From Rhodospirillum sp. (GTDB lineage: Bacteria > Pseudomonadota > Alphaproteobacteria > Dongiales > Dongiaceae), in assembly GCA_013822765.1 (NCBI GenBank), contig PNKY01000012.1, positions 1-48,837 of the forward strand: 48,837 bases of DNA, given 5' to 3'. Positions 13,763 to 22,430 of this stretch are shown here, piece after piece. Each line of letters opens with the position of its first letter. Within the stretch, counting starts at the first letter, position 1. Below the pieces are notes generated by a model that saw only the letters and a list, made by a program, of their open reading frames with translations, had not been told where the DNA came from and made no database searches. The position numbers and the translations under genes were made by a program.

Positions 13763-15345
13763 GAGCGTTCCTCTCCTCGTGTCGGGATCCACCATTCCTC
13801 GCCGCGCGGCGTCGTCACGTATTCCGGCCAGCGGAAATCGAGGGGCACGCGGAAATCCTTGGGCAGCAGCGGCGCGATCCAGTCCTTGCCGCCGATGCCG
13901 CCGCCGGTGCGATGCTTCCACTCGCCCTGCGCGCTCTTCAGCAGCTCGGCGTTGGACAACAGGTCCGTGATGGTCGCGCCGATGGTCTTGGCCGCGGTGC
14001 GGATCATTGGGTCGATGCAGGGCTTGAGGCCGCCCAGCGCGTTCATCGCCCAAGCCGGGTAGCTGAAGCCTTTCGGAGCCTTCAGCATCGGCCGGGCGAT
14101 GTAGAACCGCACCGTCGGGCAGTGCCAGCAGAACTCGGTGTAGTCGTCCGAGGTGGAATTGAGCTGGGACGGCGGCAGGTCGTGCCGCAGCTTCATCTCC
14201 GCCTCCATTGGCGGAATGGTCGTCTCGCAGGCGCCGAGATAGGGCTTGTCCATCGGCGCGAGGCCCAGTTCCTTCTGGATCTCCTGTGCCAGGCGGATCG
14301 CCTCGCCGTCCCATTGCGGCGCGCCGGCCAGCACGATGTTGCGGTAGGTCGCCTCGGCCAACGCATGGTTGGGCAGACCCGGCCGCGATTGGGTCACCCA
14401 GGTACGCTTCCAGGTGCAATGCGCCGCCCTCGCCGCCGCCTCGGCATTGTTATCCAGCACCCGCGCCACCTGCTCCGCCATCTCGATGGTCGGGGTGCGC
14501 CACAGATACTGGATCTCCGCGATCTGCGCCGGCAGGTTGTCGGCGGTCGCCTGCCCCGCCGTCAGGATCGCTTCGCTCAGCGACCAGCCCTGGGTGAAGG
14601 GCAGCATGTTGGATTGGGTCTGCTTGGTGAGGCCGAACATGTGGAACAGAGCATCGGTCGCGCCCGGCGCGCGGGCCGCGACGTGGCTGGCCGGGATCGG
14701 CGAGTTCGGATCGCTCAGCCAGCCTTCCGGCTCGGCGCATTCGAAGGTGTAGATGCAGGCGTAGCCGGCGCCACAATGGGTGTCCCAGCGCGCTGTGTTG
14801 ACCAGCGGCAGCATGTACGTCGGATGGAAGCTGATCGCGGCATCCAGCTTGTCGTAATAGCCTTTGGCGGCATGGACGGGCTTTGACAACCGCAACTTCT
14901 CGGCAGGCTCACCGAAAAAGACGATGGTGCCCTTCAGCCCCAACTCCGTCATCGCCGCCTTGGCCGCCAGCGCGCCGCCCAGCGCCGAGATGCCGAGCGC
15001 AGAATGCGGATCGGTATGCCCGCCGGCATGGGGCGACAGTCCGGCGCGCGGCATCTTCCTGGTCGCCGCCGCCTGGCAGTTGCCGGGCACCGCGTCGTAT
15101 TCCGCATAGGCCGCGATGCGGGGGCCGGCACCGTTGCTCCAGGTGGCGCGGAACGCGGTCGGCATGCCGCCGGTGCCCGCTTCGACCTCGAACCCCTCGT
15201 CCTTCAGGCGTGCGACATACCAAGCCGACGACTTGTATTCGCGCAGTGCCGTTTCGCCGTAGTGCCAGATGGTCTGGTTCCACGCGGACAGATCGCCCAT
15301 GCGGCGATCCACCCAGCCGAACACGGCCTCCTTGTATCGGTCCAT
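13759..15345 (-). CDS. M20-family amidohydrolase (AbgB/carboxypeptidase-like)
   Basis: A 528-residue M20 metal-dependent hydrolase. AAYAEYDAVPGNCQ carries the metal-binding and catalytic region, HAGGHTDPHSALG the second motif (usually HACGH), and FGEPAEK the catalytic Glu. Relatives split aminoacyl or aminobenzoyl amides. The Cys of the HACGH motif is Gly here. The length, 528, is about 50-100 residues above typical AbgB. ATG 15345 follows GGGAGA. It leads a two-gene operon with the SDR. Confidence 0.85.
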   Translation of the reverse strand: MDRYKEAVFGWVDRRMGDLSAWNQTIWHYGETALREYKSSAWYVARLKDEGFEVEAGTGGMPTAFRATWSNGAGPRIAAYAEYDAVPGNCQAAATRKMPRAGLSPHAGGHTDPHSALGISALGGALAAKAAMTELGLKGTIVFFGEPAEKLRLSKPVHAAKGYYDKLDAAISFHPTYMLPLVNTARWDTHCGAGYACIYTFECAEPEGWLSDPNSPIPASHVAARAPGATDALFHMFGLTKQTQSNMLPFTQGWSLSEAILTAGQATADNLPAQIAEIQYLWRTPTIEMAEQVARVLDNNAEAAARAAHCTWKRTWVTQSRPGLPNHALAEATYRNIVLAGAPQWDGEAIRLAQEIQKELGLAPMDKPYLGACETTIPPMEAEMKLRHDLPPSQLNSTSDDYTEFCWHCPTVRFYIARPMLKAPKGFSYPAWAMNALGGLKPCIDPMIRTAAKTIGATITDLLSNAELLKSAQGEWKHRTGGGIGGKDWIAPLLPKDFRVPLDFRWPEYVTTPRGEEWWIPTRGEERS

Positions 15346-15467
15346 ATTCTGATCTCCCGTGCGATCAGCATGGCGACTTGTCGGTCCTACGACAAGGCCC
15401 GGGTCCATTGGGGTTGACCGGCGGGAGCGATGCCGCAGAAGATCGCGGCAGCAACACGGGGGTCATC

Positions 15468-15839
15468 GTGCTCAGTCATCTCTCGTTCGGCGTCGCCGAC
15501 CTCGCCAGGGCGGCCGCATTCTACGACGGCGCGCTGGCGGCCTTGGGCTACGCCCGCGTGTGGAGCAACGAAGAGGGCGTCGGCTATGGCGTGGCGGGCG
15601 GCAACGACCGGCTCGCGCTGTTTCCCCACGACGGCAAGCCGTCAGCGCCGGGCGCCGGCTTCCACTTGGCCTTCGAGGCACCAAGCCGCACCGCGGTCGA
15701 TGCCTTCCATGCGGCGGCATTGCGTCTTGGCGGGCAAGATCAAGGCGCACCCCGCGCGCGGCCGCACTACAGCCCGACCTACTATGCTGCCTTCTTGACC
15801 GACCCCGACGGCCACAAGCTCGAGGCGGTCCACCAATAG
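15468..15839 (+). CDS. VOC (glyoxalase/bleomycin resistance) family protein
   Basis: A 123-residue VOC protein. The start SHLSFGVADLARAAAFYDGA and the end AAFLTDPDGHKLEAVHQ are the classical beginning and end of the fold, with metal ligands expected at His in SHLSF and Glu in LEAVH. The start used is GTG at 15468, which aligns with the family's usual beginning; a TTG at 15414 would add 18 residues. The substrate is unknown. The flavin oxidase gene starts 15 bases downstream, so the two form an operon. Confidence 0.82.
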   Translation: MLSHLSFGVADLARAAAFYDGALAALGYARVWSNEEGVGYGVAGGNDRLALFPHDGKPSAPGAGFHLAFEAPSRTAVDAFHAAALRLGGQDQGAPRARPHYSPTYYAAFLTDPDGHKLEAVHQ

Positions 15840-15854
15840 ATCCGAGATAAAGCA

Positions 15855-17090
15855 ATGTTGGACATCGTCATCATCGGCGCAGGCGCGGCCGGCCTGGCCG
15901 CGGCGCGGCGCCTGCAGGACAAAAGCGCGTCGTTCCGCTTGCTGGAGGCCAAGCCTCACATCGGCGGGCGCGTGGTCACGGACAGCGTCACGCTCGGCGC
16001 GCCGATCGACCTCGGTGCCCACTGGCTGCATTCGCCTGCGCTCAACCCGTTGACTCCGCTGGTCGATCGCTACTTGTTTCACGTGAAACAAGGGGCTGAG
16101 GATTTCCGCGTGGCGCGCGGCAGCGCAATCCTGAGCGGCGCTGAGCACGACGAATGCTTCGCCTATGTCGAGGATTGCTTCGGCAAGATCGAGAGCATCG
16201 GCGGCGGCGAGCATGACTGCCCGGTCGCCGCGCTGTTCCCGTTCCAAGGCAAATGGCACGACTTCTTCGAAGCCAACTTCATCGCCAAGCAGGGCGTGCC
16301 GTCCGACCAGGCCTCGGCCCTGGATTTCGCACGTTACGTCTGGGAGGGCGATGACTGGCCGGTGCTGGACGGCTTCGGCGCCCTGATCGCGCGTCACGCC
16401 CATGGAATCCCGGTCGAACTCCAAACGCCGGCGGCGCGCATTGCCTGGGGCGGCAAAGCCGGCGTCGCGGTCGAGACGCCGCGCGGCACGATCGAAGCGC
16501 GCGCCGCGATCATCGCCGTTTCCACCGGCGTGCTGGCGAGCGGGGCGATCCGCTTCGCTCCGTCACTCCCCGACTGGAAGCAGCAGGCGATCGACGACCT
16601 GCCGCTCGGCAGCTGCAACAAGGTCGCGCTGGCCTTTACGCGCAATCCGTTCGGCGACCTCGATACCGTGATGCTGATGCCCGACCTCGGCGCCGGCCCC
16701 TCGGTCGAGTTCGTGGTTCGCGAGGGCGGCCGCGACATCGTCACCGCCATGCTCAACGGACCGCACGCCAAGGCGCTGGCGGCGGAGGGCGCGCGCGCCA
16801 CGGCGGATTACGCACTGACGCAGCTTGCGGCAATCTTCGGCAACGACGTGAAAGCATGCGTGACGGACCGTTTCGTCTTCGCCGACTGGGACCACGACCC
16901 TTGGGTCGGCGGCTGCTACGCCGCCGCCAGGCCTGGCTGCCATGGCGCGCGCATCGAACTGGCGCGGCCGATCGAATCGCGCCTGTTCTTCGCCGGCGAG
17001 GCTGCGCACGATCGCTACATGGGCGACGTCCACGGCGCCCATCTCAGCGGCGAAGCGGCGGCGGAAGCGGCGTTGTCGGCGGTGCGCTGA
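15855..17090 (+). CDS. FAD-dependent amine oxidase-like protein
   Basis: A 411-residue flavoprotein. IVIIGAGAAGLAAARRL is the Rossmann FAD motif, and LLEAKPHIGGRVVTD is the following GG/ribose motif of the amine-oxidase group. LFFAGEAAHDRYMGDVHGAH at the C terminus is the second FAD contact. Relatives oxidise polyamines or other amines with oxygen. The substrate is unknown. Residues 74-79 (LFHVKQ) are encoded by the ParB-binding palindrome at 16075-16090, so the coding sequence is doing two jobs. Confidence 0.88.
   Translation: MLDIVIIGAGAAGLAAARRLQDKSASFRLLEAKPHIGGRVVTDSVTLGAPIDLGAHWLHSPALNPLTPLVDRYLFHVKQGAEDFRVARGSAILSGAEHDECFAYVEDCFGKIESIGGGEHDCPVAALFPFQGKWHDFFEANFIAKQGVPSDQASALDFARYVWEGDDWPVLDGFGALIARHAHGIPVELQTPAARIAWGGKAGVAVETPRGTIEARAAIIAVSTGVLASGAIRFAPSLPDWKQQAIDDLPLGSCNKVALAFTRNPFGDLDTVMLMPDLGAGPSVEFVVREGGRDIVTAMLNGPHAKALAAEGARATADYALTQLAAIFGNDVKACVTDRFVFADWDHDPWVGGCYAAARPGCHGARIELARPIESRLFFAGEAAHDRYMGDVHGAHLSGEAAAEAALSAVR
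16075..16090. promoter_or_regulatory. parS centromere site (ParB-binding palindrome)
   Basis: TGTTTCACGTGAAACA is a perfect match to the canonical chromosomal parS sequence, and the palindrome extends two bases either side (CTTGTTTCACGTGAAACAAG, 16073-16092). It lies inside the amine-oxidase-like gene. ParB nucleates and spreads from such sites to load SMC and segregate the origin region. It is the only full site in the window. Chance occurrence of a perfect 16-bp match in 49 kb is very small. Confidence 0.88.
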
Positions 17091-17149
17091 CCAATCGCCT
17101 CGCTGGTTGGACGACAGCCAGGAATAGCTGCCTGGGTCGGCGATCATGG

Positions 17150-17174
17150 GGAACCGAAATCTATCGCGGGTGTT
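17150..17174 (+). promoter_or_regulatory. Candidate EcfG-type (general stress) promoter
   Basis: GGAAC (17150-17154), a 16-bp spacer, then TGTT (17171-17174). The alphaproteobacterial general stress sigma factor consensus is GGAAC-N16/17-CGTT, so one base differs. Transcription would begin about 25 bases ahead of the HWE kinase start. Confidence 0.35.
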
Positions 17175-17203
17175 ATGGCCAGACGTGCATTCGGGGACCT
17201 TGC

Positions 17204-19666
17204 ATGAGTGGCCGGACCAAGGGTTTGAAAACCAGGGGGCAGCAAGCGCTCGACCCGGCCGTCATCGCGGCCACCGCAAGCGCTATTCCGGCACCCTTCC
17301 ATCCCAATTTCCACCAAGTGGTCGAAGCCCTGCCCGTCGCCGTCTATGTGACGGATGCCGAGGGCCGGATCACCTACTACAATCAAGCGGCGGTCGAACT
17401 GTGGGGCTACCGGCCACGCCTGGGCGACAGCCGGTGGTGCGGCTCCTGGCGGCTGTATCGGCTCGACGGCACGCCGATGGCGCACGATGAGTGCCCGATG
17501 GCGATGGCCATCAAGGAAAATCGGGCCATCACCGGCATGGAGGCGTACGCCGAGCGGCCTGACGGCAGCCGAGTCCGCTTCATGCCATTCCCCAAGCCGC
17601 TGCACGACGCGACCGGCGCCCTGATCGGCGCCGTCAACATGCTGGTCGATGTGACCCACCGGCGCTCGACGGAACAGCGGCTCGAGGAGAGCGAGACCCG
17701 CTATCGCGGTATGTTCGAAGGCGCGCGGGTGGCCTTGTGGGAAGTGGACTTCTCCGCAGTCCTGGCGTTGCTCGACGATCTGCGCGCGCAGGGCGTGACC
17801 GACCTGCGCGCCTATTTTGCCGACGATCCGACAGCGCTGACGAGAGCGCTCGAGCTCGTACGGGTCAAGGACGTGAATGAATATTCGGTGGAGCTGTTCG
17901 CGGCGGAGAACAAGGACGAACTCCTGCGGTCACGGACCCGGATCATCCGGCCGGAGACGCAAGCGGTCTTCGTCGAGGAACTGGTGGCGTTGTGGGACGG
18001 ACGGCGGCGATTCGAGAGCGAAACCGCCGTGCAGACCTTGCGTGGCCAGCGACTGACGATCCTATTCACCATCGCATTCGAAGGCGATCGGTGCGAGCGT
18101 ACACTGGTCAGCATCGTAGACATCTCGGCGTTCAAGGGGGCGCAACGCTCGCTGCGCGATCAGAAGCAGCGGCTGAAGATCCTGAACCGCGCCGCTCGCA
18201 CCATCTCCAGCGACCTCGACCTGGAGCGGATCGTGCAGACGGTGACCGATGTCGCGACCGAAGTCTCCGGCGCGAAGTTCGGCGCGTTCTTCTACAACAT
18301 GGTGGACGAGGGTTCCGAATCCTACGCGCTCTATGCGCTGTCGGGAGCGCCGCGCGAGGCTTTCGGCAAGCTTGGCTTGCCGCGCAATACCGCACTGTTC
18401 GAGCCGACCTTCCGCGGGCTGGGGCCGGTGCGTTCCGACGACATCCGCACGGATCCGCGCTACGGCCAGAGCGCGCCGCATTTCGGCTTGCCGGAAGGCC
18501 ACCTGCCGGTGACAAGCTATCTTGCGGTCCCGGTGGTCTCGAAGACCGGCCAGGTGCATGGCGGCCTGTTCTTCGGCCACGATGAGGCCGGTGTCTTCAC
18601 GCAGGAGGCCGAGGATGTCGCCCTCGGCATCGCCGCACACGCCGCCATTGCCATCGACAATGCGCGGCTGCTGCGCAACGCGCAGATCGAGGTGGTACAG
18701 CGCACGCGTGCCGAACAGGACCTGCGGCGCCTCGCGGCCATCATCGAATCCTCCGAGGATGCCGTCATCAGCAAGAACCTTGATGGCGTCATCGCCAGCT
18801 GGAACAGCGGCGCCGAGCGGCTGTTCGGCTACACCGCCGAGGAGGCGATCGGCCGCCCGGTGACCATGCTGATGCCGCCTGATCGCGTGGACGAGGAGCC
18901 CGGCATCATCGCCCGCGTCCGGCGCGGCGAGCGGATCGAGCATTACGACACCGTGCGGCGCCGCAAGGACGGCAGCCCCGTCGACATCTCGCTGACCGTC
19001 TCGCCGATCAAGGACTCCGACGGCAATATCATCGGCGCATCCAAGATCGCGCGCGACATCACCGAGCGCAAGCAGGCAGAGCAGCGCCAGCAATTACTGG
19101 TGGGCGAGGTCAAGCACCGCATCAAGAACCTGCTCGCGACCGTGCAGGCGATCGCGCGCCAGACCCTGAAGGGCGCGCCGGCCGAGGAGCGCGAAGCCTT
19201 CGTCGCTCGGCTGATGGCGCTGGCCAATGCCCAGGACCTGCTGACGCTGGAGCGCTGGAACCGGGCGGCCGTCCACGAGGTGGTGAACCGCGCCCTGCGG
19301 CCGTTCGAGGCGAAGCATAACGCACGGTTCCTCACCAAGGGGCCGGAGGATGTCTGGGTCGACGCGCAGCGCGCCTCGCTGCTCACCATGGCACTGCACG
19401 AGCTCGCGACCAACGCCGTGAAATATGGCGCGCTGTCCAACGGCTACGGCGTCGTAAGCCTCGGCTGGGAGGTGACTGGGGAGGAGGACGCGCAGAGTGT
19501 GCGCCTCACCTGGCGGGAACTCGGCGGCCCGCTGGTACTTCCGCCGGAACGCAAGGGCTTCGGCTCGTTCCTGATCGAGCGCGCCCTGCAGGGCAGCGGC
19601 GGCGGCGGCGCCAAGCTGGACTTCAACCCCAACGGCCTCATCTGCTCCCTGGAAGTGGCACTTTAG
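17204..19666 (+). CDS. PAS-GAF-PAS HWE-family sensor histidine kinase
   Basis: An 820-residue soluble sensor kinase with no transmembrane segment. Residues 37-155 are a PAS domain, 165-310 a diverged PAS-like region, 325-490 a GAF domain (SGAKFGAFFYNM, AVPVVSKTGQVHGGLFFGHD) and 505-625 a PAS/PAC (DGVIASWNSGAERLFGYT, IGASKIARDITERK). The kinase core has EVKHRIKNLLATVQA with the phospho-acceptor His at 638, the N box HELATNAVKYGALS (732-745) and W770-R-E772, the signature that names the HWE family. HWE kinases commonly feed the general stress response. No response regulator is adjacent. Confidence 0.92.
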   Translation: MSGRTKGLKTRGQQALDPAVIAATASAIPAPFHPNFHQVVEALPVAVYVTDAEGRITYYNQAAVELWGYRPRLGDSRWCGSWRLYRLDGTPMAHDECPMAMAIKENRAITGMEAYAERPDGSRVRFMPFPKPLHDATGALIGAVNMLVDVTHRRSTEQRLEESETRYRGMFEGARVALWEVDFSAVLALLDDLRAQGVTDLRAYFADDPTALTRALELVRVKDVNEYSVELFAAENKDELLRSRTRIIRPETQAVFVEELVALWDGRRRFESETAVQTLRGQRLTILFTIAFEGDRCERTLVSIVDISAFKGAQRSLRDQKQRLKILNRAARTISSDLDLERIVQTVTDVATEVSGAKFGAFFYNMVDEGSESYALYALSGAPREAFGKLGLPRNTALFEPTFRGLGPVRSDDIRTDPRYGQSAPHFGLPEGHLPVTSYLAVPVVSKTGQVHGGLFFGHDEAGVFTQEAEDVALGIAAHAAIAIDNARLLRNAQIEVVQRTRAEQDLRRLAAIIESSEDAVISKNLDGVIASWNSGAERLFGYTAEEAIGRPVTMLMPPDRVDEEPGIIARVRRGERIEHYDTVRRRKDGSPVDISLTVSPIKDSDGNIIGASKIARDITERKQAEQRQQLLVGEVKHRIKNLLATVQAIARQTLKGAPAEEREAFVARLMALANAQDLLTLERWNRAAVHEVVNRALRPFEAKHNARFLTKGPEDVWVDAQRASLLTMALHELATNAVKYGALSNGYGVVSLGWEVTGEEDAQSVRLTWRELGGPLVLPPERKGFGSFLIERALQGSGGGGAKLDFNPNGLICSLEVAL

Positions 19667-19728
19667 TCCCACGACCACCGGCGCGCAGTCCTCCTCGACG
19701 ACTGCTTTAACGATCCATCATCGGTCGT

Positions 19729-20256
19729 GTGCTACGCTGGGTGACGCGCGACACCCGGACAGGCTTCCCTTTGACCAAGAGAGCGGCGCCATCCCTGGAA
19801 CTCGTCGACAGCCGGCTTCAACGGCTGTTCGCCTACTGGCTGGAGAAACGCGGCGACCGGCCGTTTCCCGCCAAGGCGGAGATCGATCCGGTCGAGTTCT
19901 CCTACATCCTCGGCTACGTGACGCTGGTTGACGTCGAGCCTGCGCCGCGGCGCTACCGCTTCCGCCTGGACGGCTCGATCCTGGTCGAGCTCTCCGGCGC
20001 CGACTACACCGGGCGCTACCTGCATGAGCTGCCGGGCGAAGAATATGTCGCCTTCATCAAGGACACTTATGACCGCGTGGTGGAAAGCGGCCAACCCCAC
20101 CGCTATCGCAAGAACGGCTTGTTCGACCAGCAGCACTTCTCGGAAGAGACCATCATCCTGCCGCTCGGCGACAATCCGCCGGTCGTCGACATGCTGCTGG
20201 TCGCCGTCATCCCCGGCGACCTGCCGCACAAGGAGGACGGCAAGCTGGTGATCTAG
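19729..20256 (+). CDS. PAS_5 domain protein
   Basis: A protein of 175 residues matching the alphaproteobacterial PAS_5 group. LFAYWLEKRGDRPFPAKAEIDPVEF is the signature start, followed by YILGYVTLVDVEPAPRRYRFRL and GRYLHELPGEEY. It probably binds a small ligand or signals by protein contact; no output domain is present. The GTG at 19729 is used, and a TTG at 19771 would remove 14 residues. It follows the HWE kinase after 62 bases and could share its role. It overlaps the GFA gene by four bases, tail to tail. Confidence 0.75.
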   Translation: MLRWVTRDTRTGFPLTKRAAPSLELVDSRLQRLFAYWLEKRGDRPFPAKAEIDPVEFSYILGYVTLVDVEPAPRRYRFRLDGSILVELSGADYTGRYLHELPGEEYVAFIKDTYDRVVESGQPHRYRKNGLFDQQHFSEETIILPLGDNPPVVDMLLVAVIPGDLPHKEDGKLVI

Positions 20257-20681
20257 GATCGCTCCTCCACCGCGCGCGACGGTACGGCCGCGCTGATGGT
20301 CGGGAAGCGCGGCAGATCATCCTCGATGTGCAGCCAGGGCAGTTGCTGCTTGGTCCAGACGTGATCGTCGGGGCCGGCGCGCTCGGGATGGTCGAGACTG
20401 CCGAGCGCCACCTGGACACGGTCGCCGAGCACGGATTCGTGCATGCTGAGCGTGCTGCCGCACTGCGGGCAGAAGCCGCGTTCCGCGCTCGGTGACGAGC
20501 GATAGCGCTTCGGCGGGCTGCCAAGCCAGCGGAAGGCCTCGGCGGGAAAATGCACGAAGCACATCATCGGCGCGCCCGACACGCGCCTGCAGGTGACGCA
20601 ATGACAGATGACGGCGCGCATCGGATCGGCCTCCGCTTCATACCGCACCGCGCCGCACAGACATCCGCCGGTCCAGGTCAT
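20253..20681 (-). CDS. GFA/CENP-V family zinc protein
   Basis: A 142-residue protein of the glutathione-dependent formaldehyde-activating enzyme (GFA) fold. The zinc-site cysteines are all present: GGCLCGAVRY, CHCVTCRRV and FCPQCGSTL. The family includes formaldehyde-glutathione adduct formers, but many members have unknown substrates. The ATG at 20681 follows AAGAAAAGG. The 256-base spacer to the next gene shows only a 7-bp inverted repeat (GCAATCC/GGATTGC, 20779-20798). Confidence 0.88.
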   Translation of the reverse strand: MTWTGGCLCGAVRYEAEADPMRAVICHCVTCRRVSGAPMMCFVHFPAEAFRWLGSPPKRYRSSPSAERGFCPQCGSTLSMHESVLGDRVQVALGSLDHPERAGPDDHVWTKQQLPWLHIEDDLPRFPTISAAVPSRAVEERS

Positions 20682-20778
20682 GGCACGATCCTTTTCTTGA
20701 TGGCGTTACGTCTGTGCGCCGCCGAAGAGCAGTCTGTCTAGCCCGCGCGCCAGGCCAGATCATAATGGTTCGGGCGGG

Positions 20779-20798
20779 GCAATCCATGATCGGATTGC
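20779..20798. promoter_or_regulatory. Inverted repeat in the spacer ahead of the transaminase gene
   Basis: GCAATCC and GGATTGC are separated by ATGATC, the size of a repressor half-site pair. The remaining spacer (20682-20937) holds a second direct repeat, CTGGCC, but no clear promoter. The regulator is unknown. Confidence 0.25.
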
Positions 20799-20937
20799 AT
20801 GGCACATCCCGGTCCGGCGCCGGATCATCGGTACAATCCCGCCTTTGACTTCGCCCTGCCGTCCAAGGATATTAACGCCTGAACGGTTGCTGGCCAGCCT
20901 TGGTGCTGGCCTTCGCTTTGTCCGAGGATGCGAGACC

Positions 20938-22335
20938 ATGAGCCCGAGGCCGAATTCCCTGGCGGCGAAAGACGCCGCTTTCCACTTCCACGGCTACACC
21001 AACGCCCTCAAGAACGAGAAGGACGGCGGCTTCGTCGTCACCCGCGGCAAGGGCGTCTACATCTATGACGAGGACGGCAAGGAGTACATGGACGGGCTGG
21101 CCGGCCTGTGGTGCTGCTCGCTCGGCTTCGGCGAGGTGCCGCGCATCACACAGGCGATCGTCGCCCAGATGCAGGCGCTGCCGTACTATCACACCTTCAC
21201 GCAGAAGACCGCGGCTGTGGTGGTGGAGCTGGCGGAGAAGCTGGTGAGCCTCGCGCCGGTGCCGATGTCCAAGGCGTATTTCTGCAATTCCGGCTCCGAG
21301 GCCAACGACACCGTCATCAAGATGGTGCGCTACCTGAACAACGGCCTCGGCCGGCCGCAGAAGAAGAAGTTCATCTCGCGCGTGAAGGCCTACCACGGCG
21401 TCACCGTCGCGGCCGGATCGCTGACCGGCCTGCCCGCGATCCACAAGGATTTCGACCTGCCGATCGCCGGCATCCTGCACACCGACTGCCCGCACTACTA
21501 CCGCTTCGGCCAACCGGGCGAGACCGAAGAGCAGTTCGCGACCCGCTGCGCCGAAAGCCTGGAAAAGATGATCCTGGCCGAAGGGCCGGACACCGTCGCG
21601 GCCTTCATCGCCGAGCCGGTGATGGGCGCGGGCGGCGTCATTGTTCCGCCACGCACCTATTGGGACAAGATCCAGGCCGTCCTGAACAAGTACGACGTGC
21701 TGCTGGTGGCGGACGAGGTGATCTGCGGCTTCGGACGCACCGGCAATTTCTGGGGCTCGCAGACCTTCGGCATGAAGCCGGACATCCTGACCACGGCCAA
21801 GCAGCTGTCGGCCGGATTCATGCCGATCGCCGCGATCATGATGAACCAACGCGTGTACGAGGCGCTGCGCGACAACAGCAACAAGAACATCAGCTTCGCG
21901 CACGGCATCACCTATTCGGGCCACCCGGCGTCCGCGGCCTGCGCGCTCGAAGTGCTGAAGATCTACGAGGAGAAGAAGATCGTCGACCGCGTGCGCGATC
22001 TGACGCCGCATTTCCAGAAGCGGCTGCGCTCCTTCGCCGATCATCCGCTGGTCGGCGAATGCCGCGGCGTCGGCCTGGTCGGCGCGATCGAGCTGGTGAA
22101 AGACAAGAAGACGAAGGCGAGCTTCGATCCGTCACTGCTGGTCGGCGCGAACCTGGTGCGCATGGGTCACGACCACGGCCTGATCGTGCGGCCGGTGGCG
22201 GATTCGCTCGCCATCTGCCCGCCGATGGTGGCGACCGAGGCCGAGATCGACAGCCTGTTCGACCGCTTCGCCAAGGCGCTCGCGGACACGCAGGCCTGGC
22301 TCAAGCGCGAAGGGCACCTGAGCGCGGCGGCGTAA
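20938..22335 (+). CDS. Class III aminotransferase (omega-transaminase-like)
   Basis: A 465-residue fold-type I class III aminotransferase. GLAGLWCCSLGFG (residues 54-66) matches the N terminus of bacterial omega-transaminases. SGSEANDTVIK (118-128) binds the cofactor phosphate. VADEVICGFGRTG (257-269) supplies the pyridine Asp at 259. TTAKQLSAGF (285-294) contains the Schiff-base Lys at 288. Such enzymes move amino groups from amines, putrescine or beta-alanine to pyruvate; polyamine use would suit the ABC transporter at 29738, but that link is inferred. The ATG at 20938 is preferred to earlier starts. Confidence 0.9.
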   Translation: MSPRPNSLAAKDAAFHFHGYTNALKNEKDGGFVVTRGKGVYIYDEDGKEYMDGLAGLWCCSLGFGEVPRITQAIVAQMQALPYYHTFTQKTAAVVVELAEKLVSLAPVPMSKAYFCNSGSEANDTVIKMVRYLNNGLGRPQKKKFISRVKAYHGVTVAAGSLTGLPAIHKDFDLPIAGILHTDCPHYYRFGQPGETEEQFATRCAESLEKMILAEGPDTVAAFIAEPVMGAGGVIVPPRTYWDKIQAVLNKYDVLLVADEVICGFGRTGNFWGSQTFGMKPDILTTAKQLSAGFMPIAAIMMNQRVYEALRDNSNKNISFAHGITYSGHPASAACALEVLKIYEEKKIVDRVRDLTPHFQKRLRSFADHPLVGECRGVGLVGAIELVKDKKTKASFDPSLLVGANLVRMGHDHGLIVRPVADSLAICPPMVATEAEIDSLFDRFAKALADTQAWLKREGHLSAAA

Positions 22336-22379
22336 AGCTGCTGCCAGGCTTCGACGTCCATCTTCCCTAGAGTTAAAGT

Positions 22380-22406
22380 CCCCTTCCCTCGTCGCGAGGG
22401 AAGGGG
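22380..22406. terminator. GC-rich hairpin between transaminase and PEP-mutase genes
   Basis: CCCCTTCCCTCG and CGAGGGAAGGGG form a perfect 12-bp stem around TCG. No T-run follows, so it may stabilise mRNA or cause partial termination. It resembles the hairpin at 38201. Confidence 0.55.
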
Positions 22407-22430
22407 CACTCATTTGAGGGAGAAAAAGCC

